Source: Streptomyces tendae (lineage in GTDB: Bacteria > Actinomycetota > Actinomycetes > Streptomycetales > Streptomycetaceae). Taken from it: a stretch of 64,000 bases of DNA. Location of the stretch: NCBI RefSeq assembly GCF_014650435.1, contig NZ_BMUY01000020.1, positions 1 to 64,000 on the forward strand, written 5' to 3'. A program made the translations under genes and the position numbers. Shown piece by piece: positions 54,658-63,207 of the stretch; position 1 is the first letter of the stretch, and every line of letters begins with the position of its first letter. The notes below the pieces were generated by a model. The model did no database searches and was not told the origin of the DNA. It was given only the letters and a program-made list of their open reading frames with translations.

Positions 54658-55101
54658 CTAGGGCCTGCGTGGTGCGCTCCGCGCCGCCGTACCGGCGCAG
54701 ACCATGCCCAGAACAAGGGCCAGGGCGCCGATGACGATGTTGTTCCAGATGACACCGGCGTCCGGGCTCGTGCCGACGATCCAGGGCGAGATGATCATCC
54801 AGACTCCGATCGCGCACATGGCCCAGCTGAGGCCGTACATGCGCTCCGGGGCGCGGGTGAATCCGAGGGCCAGCAGACCGATGGCGATGCCCACGATCAG
54901 GTTGTGGGCCACGAGTGAGGGCTGGCTGGTGGTGAAGTGGAGTATCCACGGGGACACGGCACAGTAGAGGCCGAGCAGGAACACCGGCCCGTCCACGAGT
55001 GCCACGTCGCGACCACCGAGCACGCGCGCGTAGCGCGCCTGCATTTCCGGGGCGTCCGGGTGGCTGGTGATGTCACCTCGGGAGTGCGAGACGTTGGCCA
55101 T
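54658..55101 (-). CDS. SPW repeat membrane protein
   Basis: 147 residues with four membrane helices and two copies of the SPW motif at helix ends: VSPWILHFTTS and ISPWIVGTSPDAGVIWNNIV. This is the SPW-repeat family of small membrane proteins, function unknown. The N-terminal ~35 residues are polar. AAAGGAG lies before the ATG. A perfect inverted repeat (55161-55194) lies upstream, and a hairpin terminator follows. Confidence 0.85.
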   Translation of the reverse strand: MANVSHSRGDITSHPDAPEMQARYARVLGGRDVALVDGPVFLLGLYCAVSPWILHFTTSQPSLVAHNLIVGIAIGLLALGFTRAPERMYGLSWAMCAIGVWMIISPWIVGTSPDAGVIWNNIVIGALALVLGMVCAGTAARSAPRRP

Positions 55102-55160
55102 GAGTCGTCTCCTTTGACTTGCAGGGCCGACCGCTTCTGGTGCGGTGTGCGGTAGCGCCG

Positions 55161-55194
55161 CATAAGGGCATTCTGCTCTTATTTCGCCCTTATG
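55161..55194. promoter_or_regulatory. Inverted repeat CATAAGGGC-N16-GCCCTTATG
   Basis: Perfect 9-bp arms (55161-55169 and 55186-55194) separated by 16 A/T-rich bases, 60-93 bases upstream of the SPW gene start. It could be a double operator or a hairpin in the leader RNA. Confidence 0.6.
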
Positions 55195-55323
55195 TGTAGG
55201 GGTGGGCGGGCCGGGATCCCGATGGTCCGCATTGTCACGCCCGTGTGAATTCCGGGGCCGGGACGTGAGACCGGTTCCGGTTCTCCTTGACCGTCCTCGA
55301 CCGGCGCTGCCACGATCGTCGAC

Positions 55324-55407
55324 ATGACCACGCGACCGGATCTCCCGCGGCGACGCCACGTCGACCTCGCGCGCGTCTCCAGCGCCTCCTGTCGCGCCGC
55401 GGCCTGA
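55324..55407 (+). CDS. 27-residue cysteine leader peptide
   Basis: The small gene starts with ATG at 55324 and encodes MTTRPDLPRRRHVDLARVSS followed by ASCRAAA, ending TGA at 55405-55407. The RRRHVDLxRxxSAxCR pattern is that of actinobacterial leader peptides found before sulfur-metabolism genes. The single Cys is encoded by TGT (55390-55392), a codon rare in high-GC Streptomyces, where a ribosome could stall when charged Cys-tRNA is short. A TTGACC box (55287-55292) and weak -10 (55311-55316) end eight bases before the ATG, so it is nearly leaderless. The next gene encodes an SsuE-like FMN reductase. Confidence 0.75.
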   Translation: MTTRPDLPRRRHVDLARVSSASCRAAA

Positions 55408-55641
55408 TCCCGCCGGTCCGCCGCCCGCCCCGCCCCGCCCTGCCGCGTCCCGGCCGCGCCGGCCCGGCGCCGCCCTGCGCGTAACCCCCGCACCGCCTGA
55501 ACCGGGCCGCACCCGCGGTCCGGTGGGGCCCGCCGCCCTCAACTGCCCTCCCTCGCCCCGGTCGGCGTACTCCCGCAGGGGGGCCGCGCCGGTCCTGCCG
55601 CCGCGCTCGCCGCTCCGCTCGAAGCACCGAAAAGAGGACCC
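55408..55641. other. Leader-peptide to FMN reductase region, possible attenuator hairpin
   Basis: The 234-base stretch is very GC-rich, with a tight hairpin candidate GCGCCG-GCC-CGGCGC (55456-55470) and no supported gene. It ends with the AGAGGA ribosome site of the reductase at 55632-55637. Alternate RNA pairings could link leader translation to downstream expression. Confidence 0.4.
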
Positions 55642-56217
55642 ATGGCCACCGTCCTGTCCGTCTCCGGCAGTCCCTCCGCCTCCTCCCGCACCAACCGGCT
55701 GCTGCGCCACCTCGACGACCGTCTGACGGCGCGGGGCCACGAGGTGATACCGCTCGACGTCCGCACCGTCCCCGCCGAGGCCCTGCTCGGCGCGGACTTC
55801 GGGCACCCCGCGATCACGGGGGCCGCCGAACTGTTCGCGCGTGCCGACGGTGTCGTGGTCGCCACGCCGGTCTACAAGGCGTCGTACTCCGGTGTCCTCA
55901 AGGCACTTCTCGACCTCCTCCCGCAGTACGCCCTCACCGGCAAGACGGTGCTGCCGCTCGCCACCGGGGGCTCCACCGCCCACGTCCTGGCGATCGACTA
56001 CGCGCTCCGCCCGGTGCTCCACTCCATGGGAGCGGCGCACGTCGTGCCGGGCTGGTTCACCCTGGACCGGGACATCTCGGCCCACGAGGACGGCACGGTC
56101 ACCGTCGCCCCGGCCGCCGCGGAGGCCCTCGCCCACGTGGTCGACCAGTTCGCGGCGGCCCTGACCGCCCGGCCGGCCGTCCCGGTGCCGACGGCCGCGC
56201 TGGCCGCGGCGAGTTGA
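55642..56217 (+). CDS. ssuE: NADPH-dependent FMN reductase (SsuE-like)
   Basis: 191 residues of the flavodoxin-like fold. The FMN-phosphate loop is SGSPSASSRTNRLL (~residues 8-21), the second flavin loop is ATPVYKASYSGVLKALLDLLP (~75-95), and GGSTAHVLAIDYALRPVL follows. It matches the SsuE/MsuE family, which supplies reduced FMN to alkanesulfonate monooxygenases when sulfate is scarce. No ssuD or ABC sulfonate genes are adjacent, but the cysteine leader peptide upstream supports a sulfur role. The first ATG is used, with AGAGGA nearby. Confidence 0.88.
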   Translation: MATVLSVSGSPSASSRTNRLLRHLDDRLTARGHEVIPLDVRTVPAEALLGADFGHPAITGAAELFARADGVVVATPVYKASYSGVLKALLDLLPQYALTGKTVLPLATGGSTAHVLAIDYALRPVLHSMGAAHVVPGWFTLDRDISAHEDGTVTVAPAAAEALAHVVDQFAAALTARPAVPVPTAALAAAS

Positions 56218-56267
56218 GCGACCCGCCACGGTCGCGGGTCAACTCCTCGGCCGAACAGGCGGATTGG

Positions 56268-56300
56268 ATTGGTCTACACCCTTGACTGGTACAGACCAAG
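56268..56300 (+). promoter_or_regulatory. Chitinase promoter with two dre-like (DasR) sites
   Basis: ATTGGTCTACACCC (56268-56281) and ACTGGTACAGACCAAG (56285-56300) both match the DasR consensus ACTGGTCTAGACCACT well. A -35 TTGACT (56282-56287) lies between them, with a weak -10 TTGAGT 17 bases downstream (56305-56310). The layout parallels the LPMO promoter at 14.7 kb. Confidence 0.75.
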
Positions 56301-56436
56301 GCGGTTGAGTATGCCTCACACCCCCCTCCACGGCCGCCCCCACGCCGTGGCCGGTCCGACCGGCACGTGCGCACAAGGTTCCGCTCCACCCTGCCCTTGT
56401 ACGGGAGCGGCCGTGCTCCGCAGAAGGAGACAACCT

Positions 56437-57327
56437 GTGTCGAGGCGCCGCATATCCGCACTGGTGACCACTCTCGCCCTCGCCGGCGCAGTGCCGTTGC
56501 TCATGCCCGCAGGCGAGGCTTCCGCCGCCGCGTGTTCGAGCTACCCCGCATGGTCGGCCGACGCGAACTACAACACCGGCGACGTCGTCCGCTACACCGA
56601 CGGCAAGGCGTACATCGCCGAGCACGCCAACCCGGGCTACGACCCGCTCATCAGCACCTGGTACTGGGAGCCGTACGCCTGTGACGGCGGTTCGCAGACG
56701 CCGGTCGGCAACTTCGTGGTCAGCGAGGCCCAGTTCAACCAGATGTTCCCGGGCCGGAACTCCTTCTACACCTACAGCGGCCTCACCGCCGCGCTCAGCG
56801 CCTACCCCGGCTTCGCCAACACCGGCAGCGACACCACCAAGAAGCAGGAGGCGGCGGCCTTCCTCGCCAACGTCAGTCACGAGACCGGCGGCCTCGTGCA
56901 CATCGTCGAGCAGAACACCGCCAACTACCCGCACTACTGCGACTGGAACCAGCCCTACGGCTGCCCGGCCGGCCAGGCCGCCTACTACGGGCGCGGACCG
57001 ATCCAGCTCAGCTGGAACTTCAACTACAAGGCCGCGGGCGACGCGCTCGGCATCGACCTGCTGGGCAACCCCTGGCTGGTGCAGAACGAGGCGGCCGTGG
57101 CCTGGAAGACCGGCCTGTGGTACTGGAACACCCAGTCCGGGCCCGGCACCATGACCCCGCACAACGCCATCGTCAACGGCGCCGGCTTCGGCCAGACCAT
57201 CCGCTCCATCAACGGCTCGCTGGAGTGCGACGGCAAGAACCCCGCGCAGGTCCAAAGCCGGGTCACCAAGTACCAGCAGTTCAGCCAGATCCTCGGCGTC
57301 TCGCCGGGCGGGAACCTGTACTGCTGA
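56437..57327 (+). CDS. chiF: Secreted GH19 chitinase with CBM5/12
   Basis: 296 residues. Signal peptide 1-30 (ending GEASA). A CBM5/12 chitin-binding module (~33-80, CSSYPAWSADANYNTGDVVRYTDGKAYIA) precedes the GH19 catalytic domain (~90-296). Catalytic glutamates are E149 (ANVSHETGG) and E158 (HIVEQN), with the family segments CPAGQAAYYGRGPIQLSWNFNY and HNAIVNGAGFGQTIRSINGSLECDG. It hydrolyses chitin by inverting cleavage. GTG at 56437 is fixed by AAGGAGA six bases before it. dre sites lie upstream. The symbol is from memory of the S. coelicolor GH19 pair chiF/chiG. Confidence 0.9.
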   Translation: MSRRRISALVTTLALAGAVPLLMPAGEASAAACSSYPAWSADANYNTGDVVRYTDGKAYIAEHANPGYDPLISTWYWEPYACDGGSQTPVGNFVVSEAQFNQMFPGRNSFYTYSGLTAALSAYPGFANTGSDTTKKQEAAAFLANVSHETGGLVHIVEQNTANYPHYCDWNQPYGCPAGQAAYYGRGPIQLSWNFNYKAAGDALGIDLLGNPWLVQNEAAVAWKTGLWYWNTQSGPGTMTPHNAIVNGAGFGQTIRSINGSLECDGKNPAQVQSRVTKYQQFSQILGVSPGGNLYC

Positions 57328-57355
57328 CCCCTGTCGGGTGTGCGAAACTCCGCCG

Positions 57356-58255
57356 ATGACCTCGGAAACGATCACCGCGGAGTCCGCGGGTACCTGGCAC
57401 CTCGGCGACCTGCCCGTCCGCCGCGTCGGCTTCGGCGCGATGCGGCTGACGGGCAGCGCCGCCTTCCACCTCGGCGACCCGAGCGACCGCGAGCGCTCCC
57501 TCGCCGTACTGCGCCGGGCCGTCGAACTGGGTGTCAACCACATCGACACCGCCGCCTTCTACTTCTCCTCCCTGCGCTCCGCCAACGAACTGATCAACAG
57601 CGCGCTCGCGCCCTACGCCGACGACCTGGTCATCGCCACCAAGGTCGGCCCGTACCGCGACTGGTCGGGGGAGTGGGGCACCTCCGCCCGCCCCGAGGAC
57701 CTGCGCGGCCACGTCGAGGAGAACCTGCGCCAGCTCGGCCGCGACCACCTCGACGTGGTCTACCTGCGCCGCATGCGCCAGGACTCGATCGCCGAGCACT
57801 TCGGCGCCCTGGCCGAGCTGCGCGCGGCGGGACTGGTCCGCCACCTCGCCCTGTCCGACGTGGAGCCACGGCACCTGGCCGAGGCCCAGGCCATCGCCCC
57901 GGTGGTGAGCGTCCAGAACCGGTACGGCCTCGGCTTCCACGACCCCGCCACCGACGCGCTCCTGGCCCAGTGCCGCGCGCAGGGCGTCGCCTTCGTGCCG
58001 TTCTACGCCATCGCCGGCGAGGCCGGACCGCGGGGCGCCGGCACCGCACACGAGGAGGAGGTGCGCGCCGTGGCCCTGGCGCACGGAGCGAGCCCCGCAC
58101 AGGTACGGATCGCCTGGACCCTGCACCAGGGCCCGAACGTCCTGGCCATCCCCGGCACCGGCAACCCCGACCACCTCGCCGAGAACGTCGCCGCGGGCGC
58201 GTTGCGCCTCACCGACGAGGAACTCGCACGGCTGGACGGCGCCCGCACCGGCTGA
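57356..58255 (+). CDS. Aldo/keto reductase
   Basis: 299 residues. The AKR TIM-barrel has its catalytic Asp-Tyr in VNHIDTAAFY (~residues 60-70), the Lys in VIATKVGPY and the NADPH-binding C-terminal segment IPGTGNPDHLAENV. It reduces a carbonyl with NADPH; the substrate is unknown. It follows the chitinase with 28 bases between and precedes the VOC protein and adenosine deaminase, all co-directional. The ATG is chosen to start before the conserved strand. Confidence 0.87.
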   Translation: MTSETITAESAGTWHLGDLPVRRVGFGAMRLTGSAAFHLGDPSDRERSLAVLRRAVELGVNHIDTAAFYFSSLRSANELINSALAPYADDLVIATKVGPYRDWSGEWGTSARPEDLRGHVEENLRQLGRDHLDVVYLRRMRQDSIAEHFGALAELRAAGLVRHLALSDVEPRHLAEAQAIAPVVSVQNRYGLGFHDPATDALLAQCRAQGVAFVPFYAIAGEAGPRGAGTAHEEEVRAVALAHGASPAQVRIAWTLHQGPNVLAIPGTGNPDHLAENVAAGALRLTDEELARLDGARTG

Positions 58256-58354
58256 CCCGCGTCGCACGGCGCCGGTTCCCCGGGGCGGGGACTTGGCGTC
58301 CGGTGAGTTTTACGTATAACCTCTCCCGTCAATCGCCCGTCCCGGAAGGTGCCG

Positions 58355-58750
58355 ATGACACGCATCGCCCTGGTCGCCCTCGTCGTCGACGACTACGACG
58401 AGGCGATCCGCTTCTACACCGAGGCCCTCGGCTTCCGCCTCGCCGAGGACACGCCCCGGCCCGACGGCTCCCGCTGGGTCGTCGTCGAGCCCGGCGGGCC
58501 GGGCGGCGGCACCGCCCTGCTGCTGGCCCGCGCCAAGGGGGATGCCCAGCGTGCCCGGGTCGGCGACCAGACGGGCGGGCGCGTCGGGTTCTTCCTGCAC
58601 ACCGACGACTTCGCCCGCGACCACGCCCGCATGACCGCGGCGGGTGTGACCTTCCTGGAGGAGCCCCGCCGCGAGCCCTACGGCTCGGTCGCCGTCTTCC
58701 AGGACCTGTACGGCAACCGCTGGGACCTGCTCCAGCCCGTCGTCCCCTGA
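58355..58750 (+). CDS. VOC (glyoxalase/dioxygenase-fold) family protein
   Basis: 131 residues with paired beta-alpha-beta-beta-beta modules (RIALVALVVDDYDEAIRFYTEALGF and RVGFFLHTDDFARDHARMTAAGVTFLEEPRREPYGSVAVFQDLYGNRWDLLQP). The E-P-R-x-E-P-Y-G...GNRW-D pattern is typical of one-domain VOC proteins; metal ligands cannot be fixed securely. GGAAGG lies five bases before the ATG at 58355. A detoxification or antibiotic-binding role is possible but unproven. Confidence 0.83.
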   Translation: MTRIALVALVVDDYDEAIRFYTEALGFRLAEDTPRPDGSRWVVVEPGGPGGGTALLLARAKGDAQRARVGDQTGGRVGFFLHTDDFARDHARMTAAGVTFLEEPRREPYGSVAVFQDLYGNRWDLLQPVVP

Positions 58751-58797
58751 CCGTCCCCCGATCGTCCGCCCCCAGAACCGCCGAGGAACCATCGCAC

Positions 58798-59877
58798 ATG
58801 CCATCTACGCGCATAGACGCCGAAACTCTCCGCCGCCTCCCCAAGGCTGTCCTGCACGACCACCTCGACGGCGGGCTGCGCCCGGCGACCGTCGTGGAGC
58901 TGGCCGAGAGCGTCGGGCACACCCTGCCCACCACGGACCCGGAAGAGCTGGCCGCCTGGTACTACGAGGCCGCCAACTCCGGTGACCTGGTGCGCTACAT
59001 CGCCACCTTCGAACACACCCTCGCCGTGATGCAGAACCGCGAGGGGCTGCTGCGCACCGCCGAGGAGTACGTCCTGGACCTCGCCGCCGACGGCGTGGTC
59101 TACGGCGAGGTCCGCTACGCCCCCGAGCTGAACACCAGGGGCGGGCTGTCGATGCGGGAGGTCGTGGAGACCGTCCAGGAAGGGCTCGCCGCCGGCATGG
59201 CCAAGGCGGCCGCCGCCGGGACACCCGTCCGGGTCGGCACCCTGCTCTGCGGCATGCGGATGTTCGACCGGGTCCGCGAGGCCGCCGACCTCGCGGTCGC
59301 CTTCCGGGACGCCGGTGTCGTCGGCTTCGACATCGCCGGCGCCGAGGACGGCTTCCCGCCCGCCGACCACCTCGACGCCTTCGAGCACCTGCGCCGCGAG
59401 AACGTGCCCTTCACCATCCACGCCGGCGAGGCGCACGGGCTGCCCAGCATCCACCAGGCCCTCCAGGTGTGCGGCGCCCAGCGCATCGGGCACGGCGTGC
59501 GCATCACCGACGACATCCCCGACCTCGCGGCCGGCAAGCTCGGGCGGCTCGCCGCCTGGGTGCGCGACCGCCGGATCGCCCTGGAGATGTGCCCGACCTC
59601 GAACCTCCAGACCGGCGCCGCCGGCTCGATCGCCGAGCACCCGATCACGGCGCTCAAGGACCTCGGCTTCCGCGTCACCCTCAACACCGACAACCGCCTC
59701 GTGTCCGGCACGACGATGACCCGCGAGATGTCCCTGCTGGTCGAGCAGGCGGGCTGGAGCGTCGAGGACCTGCGCACGGTCACGGTGAACGCCCTGAAGA
59801 GCGCCTTCGTCCCCTTCGACGAGCGCAACGCCCTCATCGAGGACGTGGTCCTGCCGGCCTACGCCTTGGCGCTCTGA
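58798..59877 (+). CDS. add: Adenosine deaminase
   Basis: 359 residues. Zinc ligands and catalytic residues are visible: HDHLDGG (H20, H22), HAGEAHG (catalytic Glu and His), IGHGVRI and NTDNRLVSGT with the Asp pair partner. It converts adenosine to inosine in purine salvage. The NTDNR motif differs slightly from the usual NTDDP, but the catalytic Asp is kept. A GAGGAACC site precedes the ATG. Its 3' end overlaps the convergent DinB-like gene by 19 bases. Confidence 0.93.
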   Translation: MPSTRIDAETLRRLPKAVLHDHLDGGLRPATVVELAESVGHTLPTTDPEELAAWYYEAANSGDLVRYIATFEHTLAVMQNREGLLRTAEEYVLDLAADGVVYGEVRYAPELNTRGGLSMREVVETVQEGLAAGMAKAAAAGTPVRVGTLLCGMRMFDRVREAADLAVAFRDAGVVGFDIAGAEDGFPPADHLDAFEHLRRENVPFTIHAGEAHGLPSIHQALQVCGAQRIGHGVRITDDIPDLAAGKLGRLAAWVRDRRIALEMCPTSNLQTGAAGSIAEHPITALKDLGFRVTLNTDNRLVSGTTMTREMSLLVEQAGWSVEDLRTVTVNALKSAFVPFDERNALIEDVVLPAYALAL

Positions 59878-60374
59878 ACGAGCCCGCGCACATAGGCGGC
59901 CTGTCCGACGTGCTGGAGGTCGTCGGACAGGACGCTGACCAGTCGTACGGCGAGCGTGACCGGCGGGTCCCAGTTGTCGTCGACGACCCGCTCCAGGTCC
60001 TTGGCCGCCAGGGAGCGCAGGGCGGTGAGCGTCTGCTCGTGCACGGCGTCGTAGTAGCCGGTCAGCAGGTCGCCCGAGTCGACGCGCACCTTCGCCACCT
60101 GGGCCGGGCTGTGGCCGTACCCGGTGTCGCGGCGGGGCAGCCCCAGGCCGAAGCGTTTCTCCCACTCCCCGGTGAGCCACACCTGGTCGAGCCCGAAGGC
60201 GTCGGCGACGTGGTCGTCCTGGACGCGGGTGAGGTGCCAGACCAGCCAGGCCACGGAGTTGGCGTCGGCGGCGGGGCGGGCGTTCAGGCCGTCGGGGTCC
60301 AGGCCCTCGACGGCGGCGTGGACTTCTTCCTGGATGCGGCCGTAGCCCTCGATGAGGATGTCCTTCGCATGCAT
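59859..60374 (-). CDS. DinB/DUF664-like (mycothiol transferase) protein
   Basis: 171 residues of the DinB four-helix bundle. The metal-binding histidines appear in ANSVAWLVWHLTRVQDDHVAD and DDLQHVGQAAYVRGL, and LTGEWEKRFGLGLPRRDTGYGHSPAQVAK is the typical central stretch of the actinobacterial DUF664/mycothiol-dependent enzymes, which bind zinc and transfer mycothiol or maleylpyruvate-type groups. Substrate unknown. ATG at 60374 gives MHAKDI. Confidence 0.8.
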   Translation of the reverse strand: MHAKDILIEGYGRIQEEVHAAVEGLDPDGLNARPAADANSVAWLVWHLTRVQDDHVADAFGLDQVWLTGEWEKRFGLGLPRRDTGYGHSPAQVAKVRVDSGDLLTGYYDAVHEQTLTALRSLAAKDLERVVDDNWDPPVTLAVRLVSVLSDDLQHVGQAAYVRGLVQSAKA

Positions 60375-60430
60375 ACGTCCACCATCGCTCAGTCCGCCCG
60401 CCCGCGCCCCCCGTTCACCCCGCTTCCCCT

Positions 60431-61315
60431 TCACCCGCTTCCTGTCTCCAGCAGACCCATCAGCGCCCGCGCCGCCGGACTGGTGGCCTGCGCGGGCGGG
60501 AGCAGCGCGATGGTCTCGTACTCGGTGCCGCCCGCGTCCTTGAGGGGCAGCGAGGTCAGAGCGGCGCGCTTGTGGCGGAAGTGCCGCGGCACCACCGCGA
60601 TGCCGAGGTTCTCGTCGATCAGGTCCAGCAGCCCGTGCACGTCGTTCACCTCCAGCGGCACGGTCCGCCGCACGCCCGCCGCGGCGAAGACGGCGTCGGT
60701 CACGCGGCGCGGACCCCAGTCCGGGTGGAAGTCGACGAAGACCTCGTCGGCCAGGTCGTGCGGGGTGAGCACCGCGCCGTCCGCCACGAGCCGGTGGTCG
60801 GGGTGGCACAGCACCGTCATCGGCTCGCCGGCCAGCGACACCGAGCGCAGCTGGTCCGTGTCCGCCTGGGTGCGGTAGGCGAAGGCCAGGTCGAGCCGGC
60901 CCGCCGCGACCTCCTCCGCCAGCTCCCCGGAGCCCGCCTGCCGCAGCCGGATCTCCACGTCCGGGTGCCGTCGCCGGAACGCCGCCAGCAGCCCGGCCAC
61001 CGGCACCCCGGCGATACACTGCTCGGCGCCCAGCGACAGCGTCCCGCGCAGCACGCCCTGCACCGCGGCGACCGCCTCGTGCGCCGACCGCACCTGGGCC
61101 AGGATGCGCTGGGCCTCGCCCAGCAGCGCCCGCCCCGCCTCCGTCAGCGTCACCCGGCGGGTCGTGCGCACGAACAGCGGCGCCCGCAGCTCCCGCTCCA
61201 GGGCCCGGATCGACGCCGACAGGCCGGACTGGGACACCAGCAGCCGTTCCGCCGCGCGGGTGAAGTGCTGGTCCTCGGCGACCGCCACGAAGTGCTGGAG
61301 ATGACGCAGTTCCAT
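60431..61315 (-). CDS. LysR family transcriptional regulator
   Basis: 294 residues. The winged helix (~1-60) is MELRHLQHFVAVAEDQHFTR followed by AAERLLVSQSGLSASIRALEREL. The C-terminal periplasmic-binding-like effector domain (~90-290) contains GTLSLGAEQCIAGVPVAGLL and NLGIAVVPRHF. It is divergent from an aldo/keto reductase, so it probably controls that gene and itself. A GATTG-N15-CAATC repeat begins one base before its start codon. Confidence 0.93.
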   Translation of the reverse strand: MELRHLQHFVAVAEDQHFTRAAERLLVSQSGLSASIRALERELRAPLFVRTTRRVTLTEAGRALLGEAQRILAQVRSAHEAVAAVQGVLRGTLSLGAEQCIAGVPVAGLLAAFRRRHPDVEIRLRQAGSGELAEEVAAGRLDLAFAYRTQADTDQLRSVSLAGEPMTVLCHPDHRLVADGAVLTPHDLADEVFVDFHPDWGPRRVTDAVFAAAGVRRTVPLEVNDVHGLLDLIDENLGIAVVPRHFRHKRAALTSLPLKDAGGTEYETIALLPPAQATSPAARALMGLLETGSG

Positions 61316-61340
61316 GATTGAGAAGCGTAACCGCGCAATC
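61316..61340. promoter_or_regulatory. LysR operator candidate GATTG-N15-CAATC
   Basis: GATTG (61316-61320) and CAATC (61336-61340) are inverted 5-bp arms 15 bases apart, immediately beside the LysR start codon and about 100 bases from the aldo/keto reductase start. LysR proteins often bind such interrupted dyads. Confidence 0.45.
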
Positions 61341-61443
61341 CCATCGGATTCTTCTGTTGGACCACTGCACGCAGGTCACGCGAGAGTGGGGGACGGTTCC
61401 ACCCAAGCCCCGTACCTCGGGGGCCAACCCCTCTGGAGTCGCG

Positions 61444-62436
<993 letters not shown>

Positions 62437-62478
62437 GGACCGGCCCTGGAGCCCGTCCCCGGGCGGGGCGTGCACAGC

Positions 62479-62509
62479 GATTCCGGAGGCGTACCGCGCC
62501 TCCGGAATC
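62479..62509 (+). terminator. Strong hairpin terminator
   Basis: GATTCCGGAGGCG (62479-62491) and CGCCTCCGGAATC (62497-62509) are perfect 13-bp arms around TACCG, 43 bases after the aldo/keto reductase stop. No U-tract follows, as is common in Streptomyces. Confidence 0.85.
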
Positions 62510-62625
62510 CACGTGTGTGCGCCCCGCTCCGCGCTCGTGCCCGGCCGTGGTGCGGCATCGGCGCGGCATTTCGGCCAACCACGGCCGCGAATATGCCAGG
62601 AGACTGGCCGGAAATTCATGGTGAC

Positions 62626-62656
62626 AGTGGTTCAGTAGTGAACATACTCACCACTA
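62626..62656. promoter_or_regulatory. Nested inverted repeats before the TTA gene
   Basis: In the 318-base gap (62437-62754), AGTGGT (62626-62631) pairs with ACCACT (62650-62655), and GTTC (62630-62633) with GAAC (62640-62643). The short A/T-richer block sits about 100-130 bases upstream of the following gene and is a plausible operator. Apart from the terminator nothing else is seen in the gap. Confidence 0.4.
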
Positions 62657-62754
62657 GGGCCTTTCACACCATGCGACAGTGCCCTCACGCACAGCACACG
62701 AGCCGCACGGACGCGCCGCCCGACCGGCAGGCGGGCGTGACGGGGAGGGCAGCA

Positions 62755-63165
62755 GTGCACGACGAGTTCCTGTGCCATGTCACCGCCTACGGTGTCTGTG
62801 ACGGCCGGCGCATCGGTGTTCCCCTGGGCACCTACCGGGCCCCCACGCTCGCCCTGGCCCTGTGGTGGCTGCGGGACCGGGCGTCGTGGATCGCCGAGCG
62901 GCTGGATCCGCAGCCCGACACCCCGCACTTACCGCGCGGCGCCCTGACTCCCGTCGCCGACGACGCGCCCGACGTGCCGCGCATGCTGCGCGCCTGGTGC
63001 GCCGACGACGTACAACAGGAGCTGGTCGCCGACGAGTTGGCCGCGGGGCACCTGGTGCGCGTCGCGACCAGCGACGAGACCACCGAGTACGAGCTGATGG
63101 CCGAGTCCGTGGACGCGCTGCGCATGCAGCGGGCCGCGCCGCTCCTGGTCGTCCCCGTCGCCTGA
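62755..63165 (+). CDS. Hypothetical protein with a TTA codon
   Basis: 136 residues, soluble and acidic. It begins MHDEFLCHVTAYGVCDGRRI, contains an aromatic helix (LALALWWLRDRASWIAERL) and a C-terminal half with DVQQELVADELAAGHLVRVATSDETTEYELMAE. I do not recognise the family. Codon 59 is TTA (62929-62931), so translation should need the bldA tRNA. GTG at 62755 is chosen for the GGGAGG six bases upstream; an in-frame ATG at 62671 is an alternative that would add 28 polar residues. Confidence 0.7.
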   Translation: MHDEFLCHVTAYGVCDGRRIGVPLGTYRAPTLALALWWLRDRASWIAERLDPQPDTPHLPRGALTPVADDAPDVPRMLRAWCADDVQQELVADELAAGHLVRVATSDETTEYELMAESVDALRMQRAAPLLVVPVA

Positions 63166-63207
63166 ACCGGCCGCGCCCGACCTCCAGGTCCGCCGCACCG
63201 GCCCGCT

